From contig NZ_CP167068.1 in assembly GCF_051055405.1 (NCBI RefSeq), forward strand, positions 930,001-994,000: DNA of 64,000 nt. The letters are read 5' to 3'. Position 1 is the first letter of the stretch. Each line of letters opens with the position of its first letter. Source of the stretch: Pseudolachnospira sp051055405. Its GTDB lineage: Bacteria > Bacillota > Clostridia > Lachnospirales > Lachnospiraceae. Both the position numbers and the translations under genes were made by a program. The notes below the pieces were generated by a model, which saw only the letters and a program-made list of their open reading frames with translations, ran no database searches and had not been told where the DNA came from. Below, one piece after another: positions 1 to 7,172 of the stretch.

Positions 1-246
1 GATATGTTAAACCGTATGGAGAAAAAGACAGGGATTGACCTGACTCCTCATATGCTCCGCAGGTATTTCGCCAATATGCGGAGAAAAGACGGCTGGCGGC
101 TGGAACTGATCCAACAGGCTCTCGGACATAAACACTTGGATACCACCATTCGATATCTGAATATTATCGACGATGAGCTGATAGAAGCCAGTCAGGAATT
201 TTACGCAAAGCATTCTGCACTATACGGTGTAGAAAAACTGCTGTAG
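1..246 (+). CDS. Tyrosine recombinase, C-terminal part (cut by window edge)
   Basis: Frame 1 is open from the first base and ends at the TAG at 244-246, so this is the tail of a longer gene beginning upstream. The visible part holds the last catalytic block of the phage-integrase family: an H-x-x-R motif (HMLRR), then LGHK, then the nucleophilic tyrosine in TIRYLNI. It is the first of three recombinases and probably corresponds to TnpA. The next gene begins 16 bases downstream behind an AGGAGG site. The ATG at 4 is internal and is not a likely start. The protein would cut and rejoin DNA when the element moves. Confidence 0.85.
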   Translation, partial: DMLNRMEKKTGIDLTPHMLRRYFANMRRKDGWRLELIQQALGHKHLDTTIRYLNIIDDELIEASQEFYAKHSALYGVEKLL

Positions 247-262
247 AAGGAGGTGGCGAAAA

Positions 263-2017
263 ATGCCCGCATACGCACTGAGACAATGGCAAGCGGAAGA
301 AAAACCGTTTACCCTGCCGGAAGAAATATCAGAAATCATTGACGGCTGTCAGGATGTATGCAGTACGGCGAAAAGGAAGCTGAAGCAGTTTCTTCGGAAA
401 GAAAGAATCCAAAGCATTTTTGAAATGGATTACCCACTCAGGAAAGCCTTCGAAGAATATTTGCAAATCAATGAGGGAATCCGACAGACAAACCGTTATA
501 TACTGGCCTTTGACCGCGCGAAACAAGCGCATATCCGACAGCAGACGAAAACCATCGCCGGCGGCTTCGAGTATCAATGGCGGCTGGAAGATAAAATCCT
601 GTTCCTCCCATACCATCCGAATCAAACAATAGAGATGGAATTTGATTCCGTCAGACATAAGCCCAATATGGTATGGGATTTCAAACGAAACTGCCCAATG
701 TCTTTAAAACAGCAGATATTCCAAGTGCTGAATAGCGTTGTCGATATTTTCAAAGAACCAAGACGGCGGGAATTCCGACTTTCAGGGCTGCAGTGCTTGT
801 ATGATTTCTGTGTGGAGTACGGAATCAAAGACATTGAAGCAATGGACGCTAAAGAGGAAACCAAATTTGAGCAGTACCTTGCAGAGCATACAACGAGCAA
901 CACCCGAAAAGAACTGTTGCTGCCGATATTGAACTATTGTAGAAAAACACTCTTTCTGCAAAGCGATGAAATCAACTGGGATGCCAATGTGTGGTATTTA
1001 GACAGGCTGCACCTTCCGAAAAACAGAATAAATCCAAGCAGCTCGTTCGCCAGCATATCCTTTGCAGAGATTCCACATCCGGGTGACCGGCAGTGTGCAA
1101 AAGAATATATGAAATACCAGTTCGGCGTTACAAGCAGGGCTGTAAGCACAATCACAATAGGATACCACGGACTGCGAAATATGCTGGTATGGTTTAACGA
1201 GCAGGGACAATCCATATGCGACTGCACGAAAGAACAGATGGAACGCTACATCAAAGAGCTGCAGAATCAGCAAATCGCTGCGAAAACCTATAATGAATAT
1301 CTTGTTGGGATTTACCAATTCCTCAGTTTCCTAACGGTACGGGGATATGCCAAAAAAGTCCCCTTCCGCTTGGAATACTACCAAAAGAAAGTAATACCTA
1401 CGCACCATGATCGGAGCGTATCACCGGAAGTATGCATGGAAATGCTGAAAAAGCTCCCCCTTCTGCCGGAGCATTTGCGGTGTATGTACCTGCACCTGTG
1501 GTGCATCGGGCTTCGGATCAGCGAGGTATGTACCTTAAAAGGAAATGCATATTACCGTCAGGGAGAGGACGCATGGATACAGGTGTATCAGGTCAAGATG
1601 AAAACTTATAAGCGGATACCGATATCTGACGGACTATATAGAATCATGCAGGTGTACATCAAAAGAAACGGCATCGCCCCGGATGACTACCTCTTTACCA
1701 ATCAATACGGCGGCGCCTACCGGTCGCAGACCTTCCGCTATCAGATGAAGAAGTTCTGCAGCGACAATGCCATAGAAGGAGGTGAATACTTATTCCAATC
1801 TCACGATTACCGCCATACGGTAGCGACCTTTTTCTACGACAGCGGCGTGTCACTGCAAAGCATACGGGATTATCTCGGTCACGATTATGAGGAAATGACT
1901 GAGCAGTACATCGACTATATGCCGAGAAAGATCGCAGCGGCAAACACAGAATTTTTCGGGAAACCGGGCAACAGCCTGGCTTCCTGCCTGAAGAAAGGAG
2001 GCAAATATGGACAATAA
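263..2017 (+). CDS. Tyrosine recombinase / site-specific integrase (TnpB-like)
   Basis: A 584-residue protein of the phage-integrase family. The catalytic set is complete: Arg418 in GLRISE, Lys near 447, His514 and Arg517 in HDYRH, His540 in LGHD, and nucleophile Tyr549. Residues about 265-360 look like the SAM-like core-binding domain, and about 200 further N-terminal residues are not assignable. Its size resembles the long TnpB of Tn554. The start is the ATG 6 bases after a GGAGG site. It overlaps the next recombinase gene by 11 bases, implying coupled translation. It is expected to act with its two sister recombinases on the ends of the element. Confidence 0.88.
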   Translation: MPAYALRQWQAEEKPFTLPEEISEIIDGCQDVCSTAKRKLKQFLRKERIQSIFEMDYPLRKAFEEYLQINEGIRQTNRYILAFDRAKQAHIRQQTKTIAGGFEYQWRLEDKILFLPYHPNQTIEMEFDSVRHKPNMVWDFKRNCPMSLKQQIFQVLNSVVDIFKEPRRREFRLSGLQCLYDFCVEYGIKDIEAMDAKEETKFEQYLAEHTTSNTRKELLLPILNYCRKTLFLQSDEINWDANVWYLDRLHLPKNRINPSSSFASISFAEIPHPGDRQCAKEYMKYQFGVTSRAVSTITIGYHGLRNMLVWFNEQGQSICDCTKEQMERYIKELQNQQIAAKTYNEYLVGIYQFLSFLTVRGYAKKVPFRLEYYQKKVIPTHHDRSVSPEVCMEMLKKLPLLPEHLRCMYLHLWCIGLRISEVCTLKGNAYYRQGEDAWIQVYQVKMKTYKRIPISDGLYRIMQVYIKRNGIAPDDYLFTNQYGGAYRSQTFRYQMKKFCSDNAIEGGEYLFQSHDYRHTVATFFYDSGVSLQSIRDYLGHDYEEMTEQYIDYMPRKIAAANTEFFGKPGNSLASCLKKGGKYGQ

Positions 2018-3515
2018 GGTGTTCTACCGAGAATTGGAGTGCGGGATAACCGCCATTCAAAATGGGGAAAACCTTGATGCGGAAACCGATTGCTTTGACC
2101 TATCCCTGCTCCCTACTGACGCCATGAGGGAAGAATTCGGCCGATACCTCCTGCACAGAGGAATAGAAGTCTCCCTGACAACCATCAAGGCTGATAAAAC
2201 CTATTATAAACAGCTTTGTCAAGCGATTCAGAGAGCAAGAAAGAAGCCCCAAAGCTTTACCGACTGGAATGAAAAGGAATGGATAAAGCTGCTCCATATA
2301 TGGATGCTGGGAAATGGCAAGCCACTCTTCTGTGAGAAGAAAAGCACCTATGGAACAATAACCAAAGCGCAGCCTCGCTTGATTAGATATGTAATGTGCA
2401 TCCTCCGATTTTTACAGCCGCAGGATCAGCGGCCGGAGAAAGAAAAAGATATATGGCGTTTGGATAACTTAGGGATTGTGATAAACGAAAACCCGATTTA
2501 CAAGACGGAAACGCTAAACTTTACAGGAATATCACAAGAAGGTATTCGGGAAGAATTCAAGCAGGCGGTTTATCAGCACCTGAAATTTGAAAGACTCGGA
2601 ACTGTGCAGCGGGAAATGACTTCCATGCGTCAATTTTCAGCCTACCTGAGAGAAAAGGCAAAGGGCATCAAATCATGCTCCGAGATTGACAGAGTGTTAT
2701 TAGAAGATTACCTGATCCACAGAGCAACGGACGGAAGCTCCGGCAGAAGCAACAGTGATAGCATTCTGAAATTACGAAATGTGCTTGAAACCATCGGAAA
2801 AATATGCGGATACCCGAACTTGGAACGGCTGTTTATCAGCACAGACATTCCTTCCGAAATCCAGCCGGAATTCAAAACCTACTCGGAAAGCGAACTAAAA
2901 AGGCTGAACGCACAGATCACCAAGCTGGATGTACAGCTTACAAGGTGCATGGTCATTCATCAAATGCTCGGAACGAGAATCTCGGATACACTGACACTGC
3001 GGCGGGATTGCCTCTCCAATCGGAACGGCTTAGACATCATACGAATTCAGCAGGTCAAAACCAGCACCTATGAAAAGCCAATCAGTGCAGAACTTGCCGC
3101 CTTGATCCGCAAAGCCATCGAATGCTCCGAACAGCAGCATGGTGAGTCAGAATACATCTTCGTAGATGCAAAGAACAACAGCAGACCGCTTCAATACACA
3201 ACTATCAAGCACAAAGTTCTCGGACTGATTCAAAAGGAAGGCTTGACAGATGATGAGGGCAAGCCCTTCCGCTTCGGATCACATATGTTCCGACGCTCAT
3301 ACGGAGTAAAACTGACAGAACTGCACTTGGATGACTGGACGATTGCCAAGCTGCTGGGACACAAGAGCCTCGGTGCGGTCAAGCATTACCGCAAGATGAG
3401 CAACCAACTGTTGGCAGACGAGACTCGACGGGCAAGAGAAGCACAGACAAGAATCCTGCTGGCACACTTAGAAGGATGGGGTGATGAATATGAGCAAATA
3501 CGACAGGATGATTGA
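2007..3515 (+). CDS. Tyrosine recombinase / site-specific integrase (third of the trio)
   Basis: A 502-residue phage-integrase-family protein with its own full active site: Arg324 in GTRISD, His426 and Arg429 in SHMFRR, His452 in LGHK and Tyr461 in KHYRK. A stretch near residues 185-270 fits the core-binding domain. The start lies inside the end of the previous gene behind AGGAGG, and its own 3' end overlaps the next gene. The sequence differs from the 584-residue protein outside the catalytic blocks, so the two are not a recent duplication. Having three active-looking recombinases suggests division of labour at the element ends. Confidence 0.88.
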   Translation: MDNKVFYRELECGITAIQNGENLDAETDCFDLSLLPTDAMREEFGRYLLHRGIEVSLTTIKADKTYYKQLCQAIQRARKKPQSFTDWNEKEWIKLLHIWMLGNGKPLFCEKKSTYGTITKAQPRLIRYVMCILRFLQPQDQRPEKEKDIWRLDNLGIVINENPIYKTETLNFTGISQEGIREEFKQAVYQHLKFERLGTVQREMTSMRQFSAYLREKAKGIKSCSEIDRVLLEDYLIHRATDGSSGRSNSDSILKLRNVLETIGKICGYPNLERLFISTDIPSEIQPEFKTYSESELKRLNAQITKLDVQLTRCMVIHQMLGTRISDTLTLRRDCLSNRNGLDIIRIQQVKTSTYEKPISAELAALIRKAIECSEQQHGESEYIFVDAKNNSRPLQYTTIKHKVLGLIQKEGLTDDEGKPFRFGSHMFRRSYGVKLTELHLDDWTIAKLLGHKSLGAVKHYRKMSNQLLADETRRAREAQTRILLAHLEGWGDEYEQIRQDD

Positions 3516-3873
3516 AATCAATAAAGAACGCAGCGACGAGAAAATAGCCTCTGCGAAAAGGGCGATCCGAAAACTAATGGAAAATGGTGAACGGATTTCT
3601 GTACCGCAGCTTATGAAGATGACAGGGCTGTCGAGAGGATTTTTTTACAAGAATGCAATTGTGAGAGCCGAAATAGACCGCGCCATAGAACAACAGGCAG
3701 GAACGGTCGATCCCCGGAGAAGCATCCTTGATCAAGCGATGGACAGCCAGATCGAACTTCTTAGGCAGCAGGTCGCAGAACTGAAGCGTGAGAACGCCAA
3801 GCTGCTGACAGAAAATCAAAGACTGCAAAAGGCGCTGAATAAGAAAAGCCTGAACATTATCAAAAACTTATAA
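3481..3873 (+). CDS. TnpC-like / DUF6262-type transposition accessory protein
   Basis: About 130 residues. A helix-turn-helix-like segment (residues about 30-65: ISVPQLMKMTGLSRGFFYKN) is followed by a heptad-patterned coiled coil from about 85 to the end (LLRQQVAELKRENAKLL). Small basic HTH plus coiled-coil proteins of this kind follow the recombinases in Tn554 (TnpC, about 125 residues) and influence orientation and efficiency of transposition. The GTG at 3481 is the first possible start. The ATGs at 3484 and 3490 are equally possible. It overlaps the preceding gene by about 30 bases. The family label is from memory, not from a search. Confidence 0.72.
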   Translation: MMNMSKYDRMIEINKERSDEKIASAKRAIRKLMENGERISVPQLMKMTGLSRGFFYKNAIVRAEIDRAIEQQAGTVDPRRSILDQAMDSQIELLRQQVAELKRENAKLLTENQRLQKALNKKSLNIIKNL

Positions 3874-3890
3874 TAAACGAATTCATACAT

Positions 3891-3922
3891 AGAGCCAGCG
3901 GCATTATTGAACCGCTGGCTCT
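3891..3922 (+). terminator. Hairpin after the recombinase cluster
   Basis: A perfect 11-bp stem (AGAGCCAGCGG with its complement) around a 10-base loop lies 18 bases after the last element gene. No T-run follows, so it may be a factor-assisted terminator or part of the transposon end. Confidence 0.5.
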
Positions 3923-4177
3923 GTCAGTTATAACCGAAAGGTATATACTGTAAAACTAATAGAGACTTCTGCTTTCTCTTTCAAAGAGGTATCATTCATA
4001 ATAGGCATAACAACATATGCAATCAAAGTATTTGCTATGTGGGCGATAGCGCAATATAATTTAAAGTGAGGTTTCCATTTCTTCAACTTAGAAAAAGGAA
4101 ACGGAACACAAAACACATTTTTGTATGGCGTTACGCCCCGTGTTTTCAAGGGATTACAGAGGTGGGCTACAGTTTAG

Positions 4178-4426
4178 TATCCGAACTGGTGGGGCGATAT
4201 GCCGATGATTCTCTATACATTCTTTGACAGTTATGATCTGTCCGGCAAAACGATCGCTCCGTTTTGCACAAGCGGCGGCAGCGGCCTTTCCAACACCGTA
4301 AACGAAATGAAAGAACTTGAGCCGAGTGCAGCGGTAACAACTGGACTGCACATCGGAAGTTCCTCTGCGTCGAATCCCGATCAAGCCGTAAGCGAGTGGC
4401 TGGCTGAAATCGGCCTTGCCGAATAG
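4178..4426 (+). pseudogene. Flavodoxin, 5'-truncated remnant
   Basis: The reading frame from 4178 to the TAG at 4426 encodes the C-terminal part of a flavodoxin of the secreted or lipoprotein type. It begins YPNWWGDMPM, followed by F-x-x-SYDLSGK, PFCTSGGSG, and a terminal helix with WLAEIGL. A full protein would have about 140-200 residues, and the FMN-phosphate loop at the front is missing. An in-frame TAG at 4175 and no upstream homology show that the gene is broken immediately before the YPNWWG motif. The break faces the recombinase element, so insertion or a deletion next to it is the simplest cause. It is probably not functional. Confidence 0.72.
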
Positions 4427-4437
4427 GAGAAAATGAT

Positions 4438-4515
4438 ATGAAAAAATATTTATCTGCTTTTATAGCGATAATGCTTGCTTTTTCTTTAGTGGATTGCAGT
4501 CAGACGGAAAATTAG
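4438..4515 (+). pseudogene. Truncated lipoprotein: signal peptide only
   Basis: An ATG behind AGGAGA opens a 25-codon frame encoding MKKYLSAF and a hydrophobic run ending in VDCSQTEN before TAG. This is a type-II signal peptide with a Cys lipobox and nothing after it. It looks like the front of a lipoprotein gene whose body was deleted, leaving the scar directly in front of the carboxymuconolactone-decarboxylase-like gene. A functional 25-residue lipopeptide cannot be excluded. Confidence 0.55.
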
Positions 4516-4538
4516 AAGATCTGAGAGGAGATGTGAAA

Positions 4539-5225
4539 ATGAATTTACGAATAACAGATACGGAATTTATGGAACGTTTTGAACATTTTGCTTTTAACGA
4601 AGTGCCAAACGAAGAAAATCAGCAGTTAGAGGAAAAGACACGCTATCTGGCGATTTTGGCGGCGTTGATCGGCAGCGCCAGCGAGGACGCTTTCAAAGAA
4701 ATGCTCCCAAAAGCATTGGAAAATGGTATCACGCCAATCATGGCAAAGGAAATTGTTTATCAGGCGACCGATTATTGCGGCTATGGCAGAATGCTGCCGT
4801 TTTTGAACGCCACCAATGAAATATTGACCGAAAAGGGCATAGCGCTTCCGCTTGACGGTCAGGCAACAACAACGCTTGAAAATCGGCTTGAAAAAGGCAT
4901 TGCGGCGCAAGCAGAAATATTCGGAGAGCATATGAAAGAAGCCTGGAAATCCGGACATATCAACCGGTGGCTTGCCGCTAACTGCTTTGGCGACTACTAT
5001 ACACGAAAGGGGCTTACCCTTTCGGAGCGTGAAATGATAACCTTTTGTTTCCTTATGGCACAAGGCGGCTGTGAACCGCAGCTGATCGCCCATGCGAAAG
5101 GAAATATCCATATGGGAAACAAAAAAGAGTTTCTGATTTGTGTTGTTTCTCAATGCCTGCCTTATATCGGTTATCCCCGCAGCTTAAATGCGATTGCCTG
5201 TATCCATAAGGCGGTGGAAGAATGA
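4539..5225 (+). CDS. Carboxymuconolactone decarboxylase (CMD/AhpD-like) family protein
   Basis: A 228-residue protein with two alpha-helical CMD-type repeats. The first lies around residues 30-100 (ALIGSAS, EIVYQATDYCGYGRMLPFLNA) and the second around 150-220 (LSEREMITFCFLMAQGG, EPQLIAHAKGNIHMGN, PYIGYPRSLNA). The family includes decarboxylases and thiol peroxidase-like reductases. The CxxC pair of true AhpD is absent, since only single cysteines sit at the expected helix, so a redox role is unproven. The ATG at 4539 follows GAGGAG. The frame stays open upstream to a TTG at 4494, which I reject. It overlaps the next gene by ATGA. In related genomes such genes accompany flavodoxins, which fits the flavodoxin remnant upstream. 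Confidence 0.82.
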   Translation: MNLRITDTEFMERFEHFAFNEVPNEENQQLEEKTRYLAILAALIGSASEDAFKEMLPKALENGITPIMAKEIVYQATDYCGYGRMLPFLNATNEILTEKGIALPLDGQATTTLENRLEKGIAAQAEIFGEHMKEAWKSGHINRWLAANCFGDYYTRKGLTLSEREMITFCFLMAQGGCEPQLIAHAKGNIHMGNKKEFLICVVSQCLPYIGYPRSLNAIACIHKAVEE

Positions 5226-5914
5226 AGCCCAAAAGAATCATAAAACGGGTGATTGATATTCTGATGACCGTCCTGCTTTTGTTTCTAATGGGGTACCAGT
5301 TTTGGGGAGAAACCGCGCACGAATGGATGGGAGCCGGAATGTTCGCCCTTTTCATTGCTCATCATTTGCTCAATTGGAATTGGTACAAAAGCATCTTCAA
5401 AGGAAAATATACGGCTTTGCGTACCTTAACGCTTTGTGGTGATATGCTTGTATTGGCCGCGATGATTGCGCAGATGTACAGCGGAATTGTGATGTCGCGC
5501 TATGTGTTCGCTTTTTTACCGATGGGCGGTAGTATGTCGTTTGCCCGCAGACTTCACATTCTTGGCGCTTATTGGGGATTGCTTTTGATGAGCCTGCATT
5601 TGGGCCTCCATTGGAATATGGTAATCCATATGCTGAGAAATCATATTTGTGAGAAGCGGATGTCAAAATTCAGTAAAATGACTGCTCCCATAACCGGAAT
5701 CTTAATTGCGGGCTACGGTGTGTTTGCTTTCGTCAAAAGAGATTTTCTCACGTATCTCTTTTTGAAAAGTGAGTTTGTATTTTTCGATTACGGTGAGCCG
5801 AAAATATTATTTTATATGGATTATCTTGCATTGGTGGGGCTGTGTATCCTCATTGCTCATTACGGCTCAAAATTATGTAGGCAAATGAGCAAAAATAGGC
5901 GGGAGCAAAAATAA
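5222..5914 (+). CDS. DUF4405-family integral membrane protein
   Basis: A 230-residue protein with about five membrane segments (near residues 13-30, 40-55, 75-95, 112-135, 155-172 and 195-215). Conserved histidines fall in pairs: HEWMG near 33, AHHLLNW near 47, RRLHILG near 110 and LHLGLHW near 125. This pattern is typical of DUF4405 proteins, which resemble diheme cytochrome b subunits. Heme binding and electron transfer are therefore plausible but not shown. It is translationally coupled to the CMD-like gene through an ATGA overlap and is followed by a convergent terminator. Base composition is AT-richer than in the housekeeping regions. Confidence 0.8.
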   Translation: MKPKRIIKRVIDILMTVLLLFLMGYQFWGETAHEWMGAGMFALFIAHHLLNWNWYKSIFKGKYTALRTLTLCGDMLVLAAMIAQMYSGIVMSRYVFAFLPMGGSMSFARRLHILGAYWGLLLMSLHLGLHWNMVIHMLRNHICEKRMSKFSKMTAPITGILIAGYGVFAFVKRDFLTYLFLKSEFVFFDYGEPKILFYMDYLALVGLCILIAHYGSKLCRQMSKNRREQK

Positions 5915-5931
5915 ATTCGACCAAAGAAAAA

Positions 5932-5957
5932 GAGCGGCGAGCTTTTGCTTGCCGCTC
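5932..5957. terminator. Bidirectional terminator
   Basis: An 11-bp stem (GAGCGGC core, one G-T wobble) with a TTTT loop lies between two convergent genes. A-rich sequence to its left becomes the U-run for the minus-strand gene, so it mainly serves that gene. Confidence 0.8.
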
Positions 5958-5977
5958 AGAAAATAGGAATTTTGAAG

Positions 5978-6973
5978 TTATTCGGCTGCCTTTTTGGCGT
6001 ACTCGGTGGTCACCAGTTTGTCATAAGGGGCTCTGGCAGACAACTCGCCTGCTTCATCCAGAATATCCTGTAACAGATCAAAACTGCTTTCTTCAAAAAT
6101 CATATCGTTTTTCCAGGTGTCCTGTTCCTTATAGCGTTCTACAATAGTGGCAATCGTAGATTCTTCCGTTTCCGGGAACTGGGGCTTGATGGTTTTCGCG
6201 ATTTCTTCCGAGCTATGGCTGTTTACATATTCAATGCCTTTCTGCATGGCATTGGTGAACTTCTGAATAATATCGCTATTTTTTTCAATATAGCTGGCCT
6301 GGGCGCAGTAAGCCGTGTAAGGAACATAGCCGGAATCTACGCCGAGAGAGGCGACCACGTGTCCGGAACCTTCCAGTTCAAGGCTGGTGGCAAAGGGCTC
6401 GAATTCTACGGTAAAGTCTGCGTCACCGCTGGTAAATGCGGCTGCTGTCAATCCGAACTGAATACTCTGATCAATGTTTAGATCCTTGGCTGGGTCAATA
6501 TTATTTTGTTTCAAAATATACTCAAAGACCATCTGAGGCATTCCGCCTTTCCGGCCGCCAAGTACGTTTTTCCCTTTCAGGTCATCCCAGGTAAAAGAAT
6601 CCATCGGCTCTCTGGCGACAAGGAAGTTTCCAGCTCTCTGGGTCAGCTGGGCAAAGTTGATAAAATAGTCGTCGGCTCCTTGGTTGTAGACATAGATGGA
6701 TGATTCGCTTCCCATAAAGCCGATATCCGCATCGCCTGCGATCAAAGATGTCATAACATTGTCTGCACCGGCTCCGTTCACAAGGGTCAATTCGATCCCT
6801 TCTTCTTGGAAATAGCCGAGTTCAATCGCCGCATACTGGGGCGCATAGAAGATAGAGTGGGCAACCTCGTTCAGGGTAATCTTGGTCAGTTCCTCCTCTT
6901 TCTGGCCGCAGCCGGCGGCGCACAGGCCAAAGAGCAGAACCATCACAAGAAAGGATGGCAAAATTTTCTTCAT
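5978..6973 (-). CDS. NMT1/ThiY-type ABC transporter substrate-binding lipoprotein (orphan)
   Basis: A 331-residue periplasmic-binding-like protein. The N-terminus is a lipoprotein signal with Cys22 (CAAGCGQ). The body follows the NMT1/SsuA pattern: AVHSIFY-like opening (VAHSIFYAPQYAA), LGYFQEEGIEL, SLIAGDADIGFMG, a KGKNVLGGRKGG segment in the middle and FTNAMQKGIEYV near the end. Such proteins bind pyrimidines, sulfonates, nitrate or similar small ligands for an ABC importer. No permease or ATPase gene adjoins it, and no riboswitch precedes it. The ATG is preceded by AGGAGG on the minus strand. The ligand is unknown. It is only distantly similar to the second NMT1-type protein in this window. 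Confidence 0.85.
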   Translation of the reverse strand: MKKILPSFLVMVLLFGLCAAGCGQKEEELTKITLNEVAHSIFYAPQYAAIELGYFQEEGIELTLVNGAGADNVMTSLIAGDADIGFMGSESSIYVYNQGADDYFINFAQLTQRAGNFLVAREPMDSFTWDDLKGKNVLGGRKGGMPQMVFEYILKQNNIDPAKDLNIDQSIQFGLTAAAFTSGDADFTVEFEPFATSLELEGSGHVVASLGVDSGYVPYTAYCAQASYIEKNSDIIQKFTNAMQKGIEYVNSHSSEEIAKTIKPQFPETEESTIATIVERYKEQDTWKNDMIFEESSFDLLQDILDEAGELSARAPYDKLVTTEYAKKAAE

Positions 6974-7054
6974 GGAAGTCCTCCTAAAAAATTTTCATAC
7001 TATAACATATGGGGAATGCGTGAAACGGTGCGCGGAGGAAATCGAAACTTTCCA

Positions 7055-7083
7055 TTGACATGAGATTCATGAGCAGTTAGACT
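7055..7083 (+). promoter_or_regulatory. Sigma-A-type promoter
   Basis: TTGACA and TAGACT are separated by exactly 17 bases, about 90 bases before the membrane protein gene at 7173. Confidence 0.6.
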
Positions 7084-7172
7084 GAAAAAAGGTTTTATCC
7101 GGCAGGGCGGTCGCGTCTGACCGGAAGATAAAAGGCGGATTGGCCCTTGTCAACGGAAGGTATGGGTGAAGG

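Larger units (their letters stand above)
1..3922 (+). mobile_element. Right part of a Tn554-like, tyrosine-recombinase-based transposon
   Basis: Three consecutive tyrosine recombinase genes and a small coiled-coil gene lie on one strand with overlapping or near-touching ends. This is the architecture of Tn554-type elements (TnpA, TnpB, TnpC) and of recombinase-in-trio elements. The left end is outside the window. The right end is not exactly defined. I place it at or after the hairpin at 3891-3922, because the next recognisable sequence (from 4178) is a flavodoxin gene missing its front. No cargo gene is visible in the part seen. Tn554-type elements lack inverted terminal repeats, so the boundary cannot be read directly. 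Confidence 0.7.

Noticed and set aside
3928..4149. A 73-codon minus-strand frame between the transposon and the flavodoxin remnant
   Set aside because: It has a slightly hydrophobic centre but no ribosome site, family match or partner. It could be a remnant but cannot be supported.
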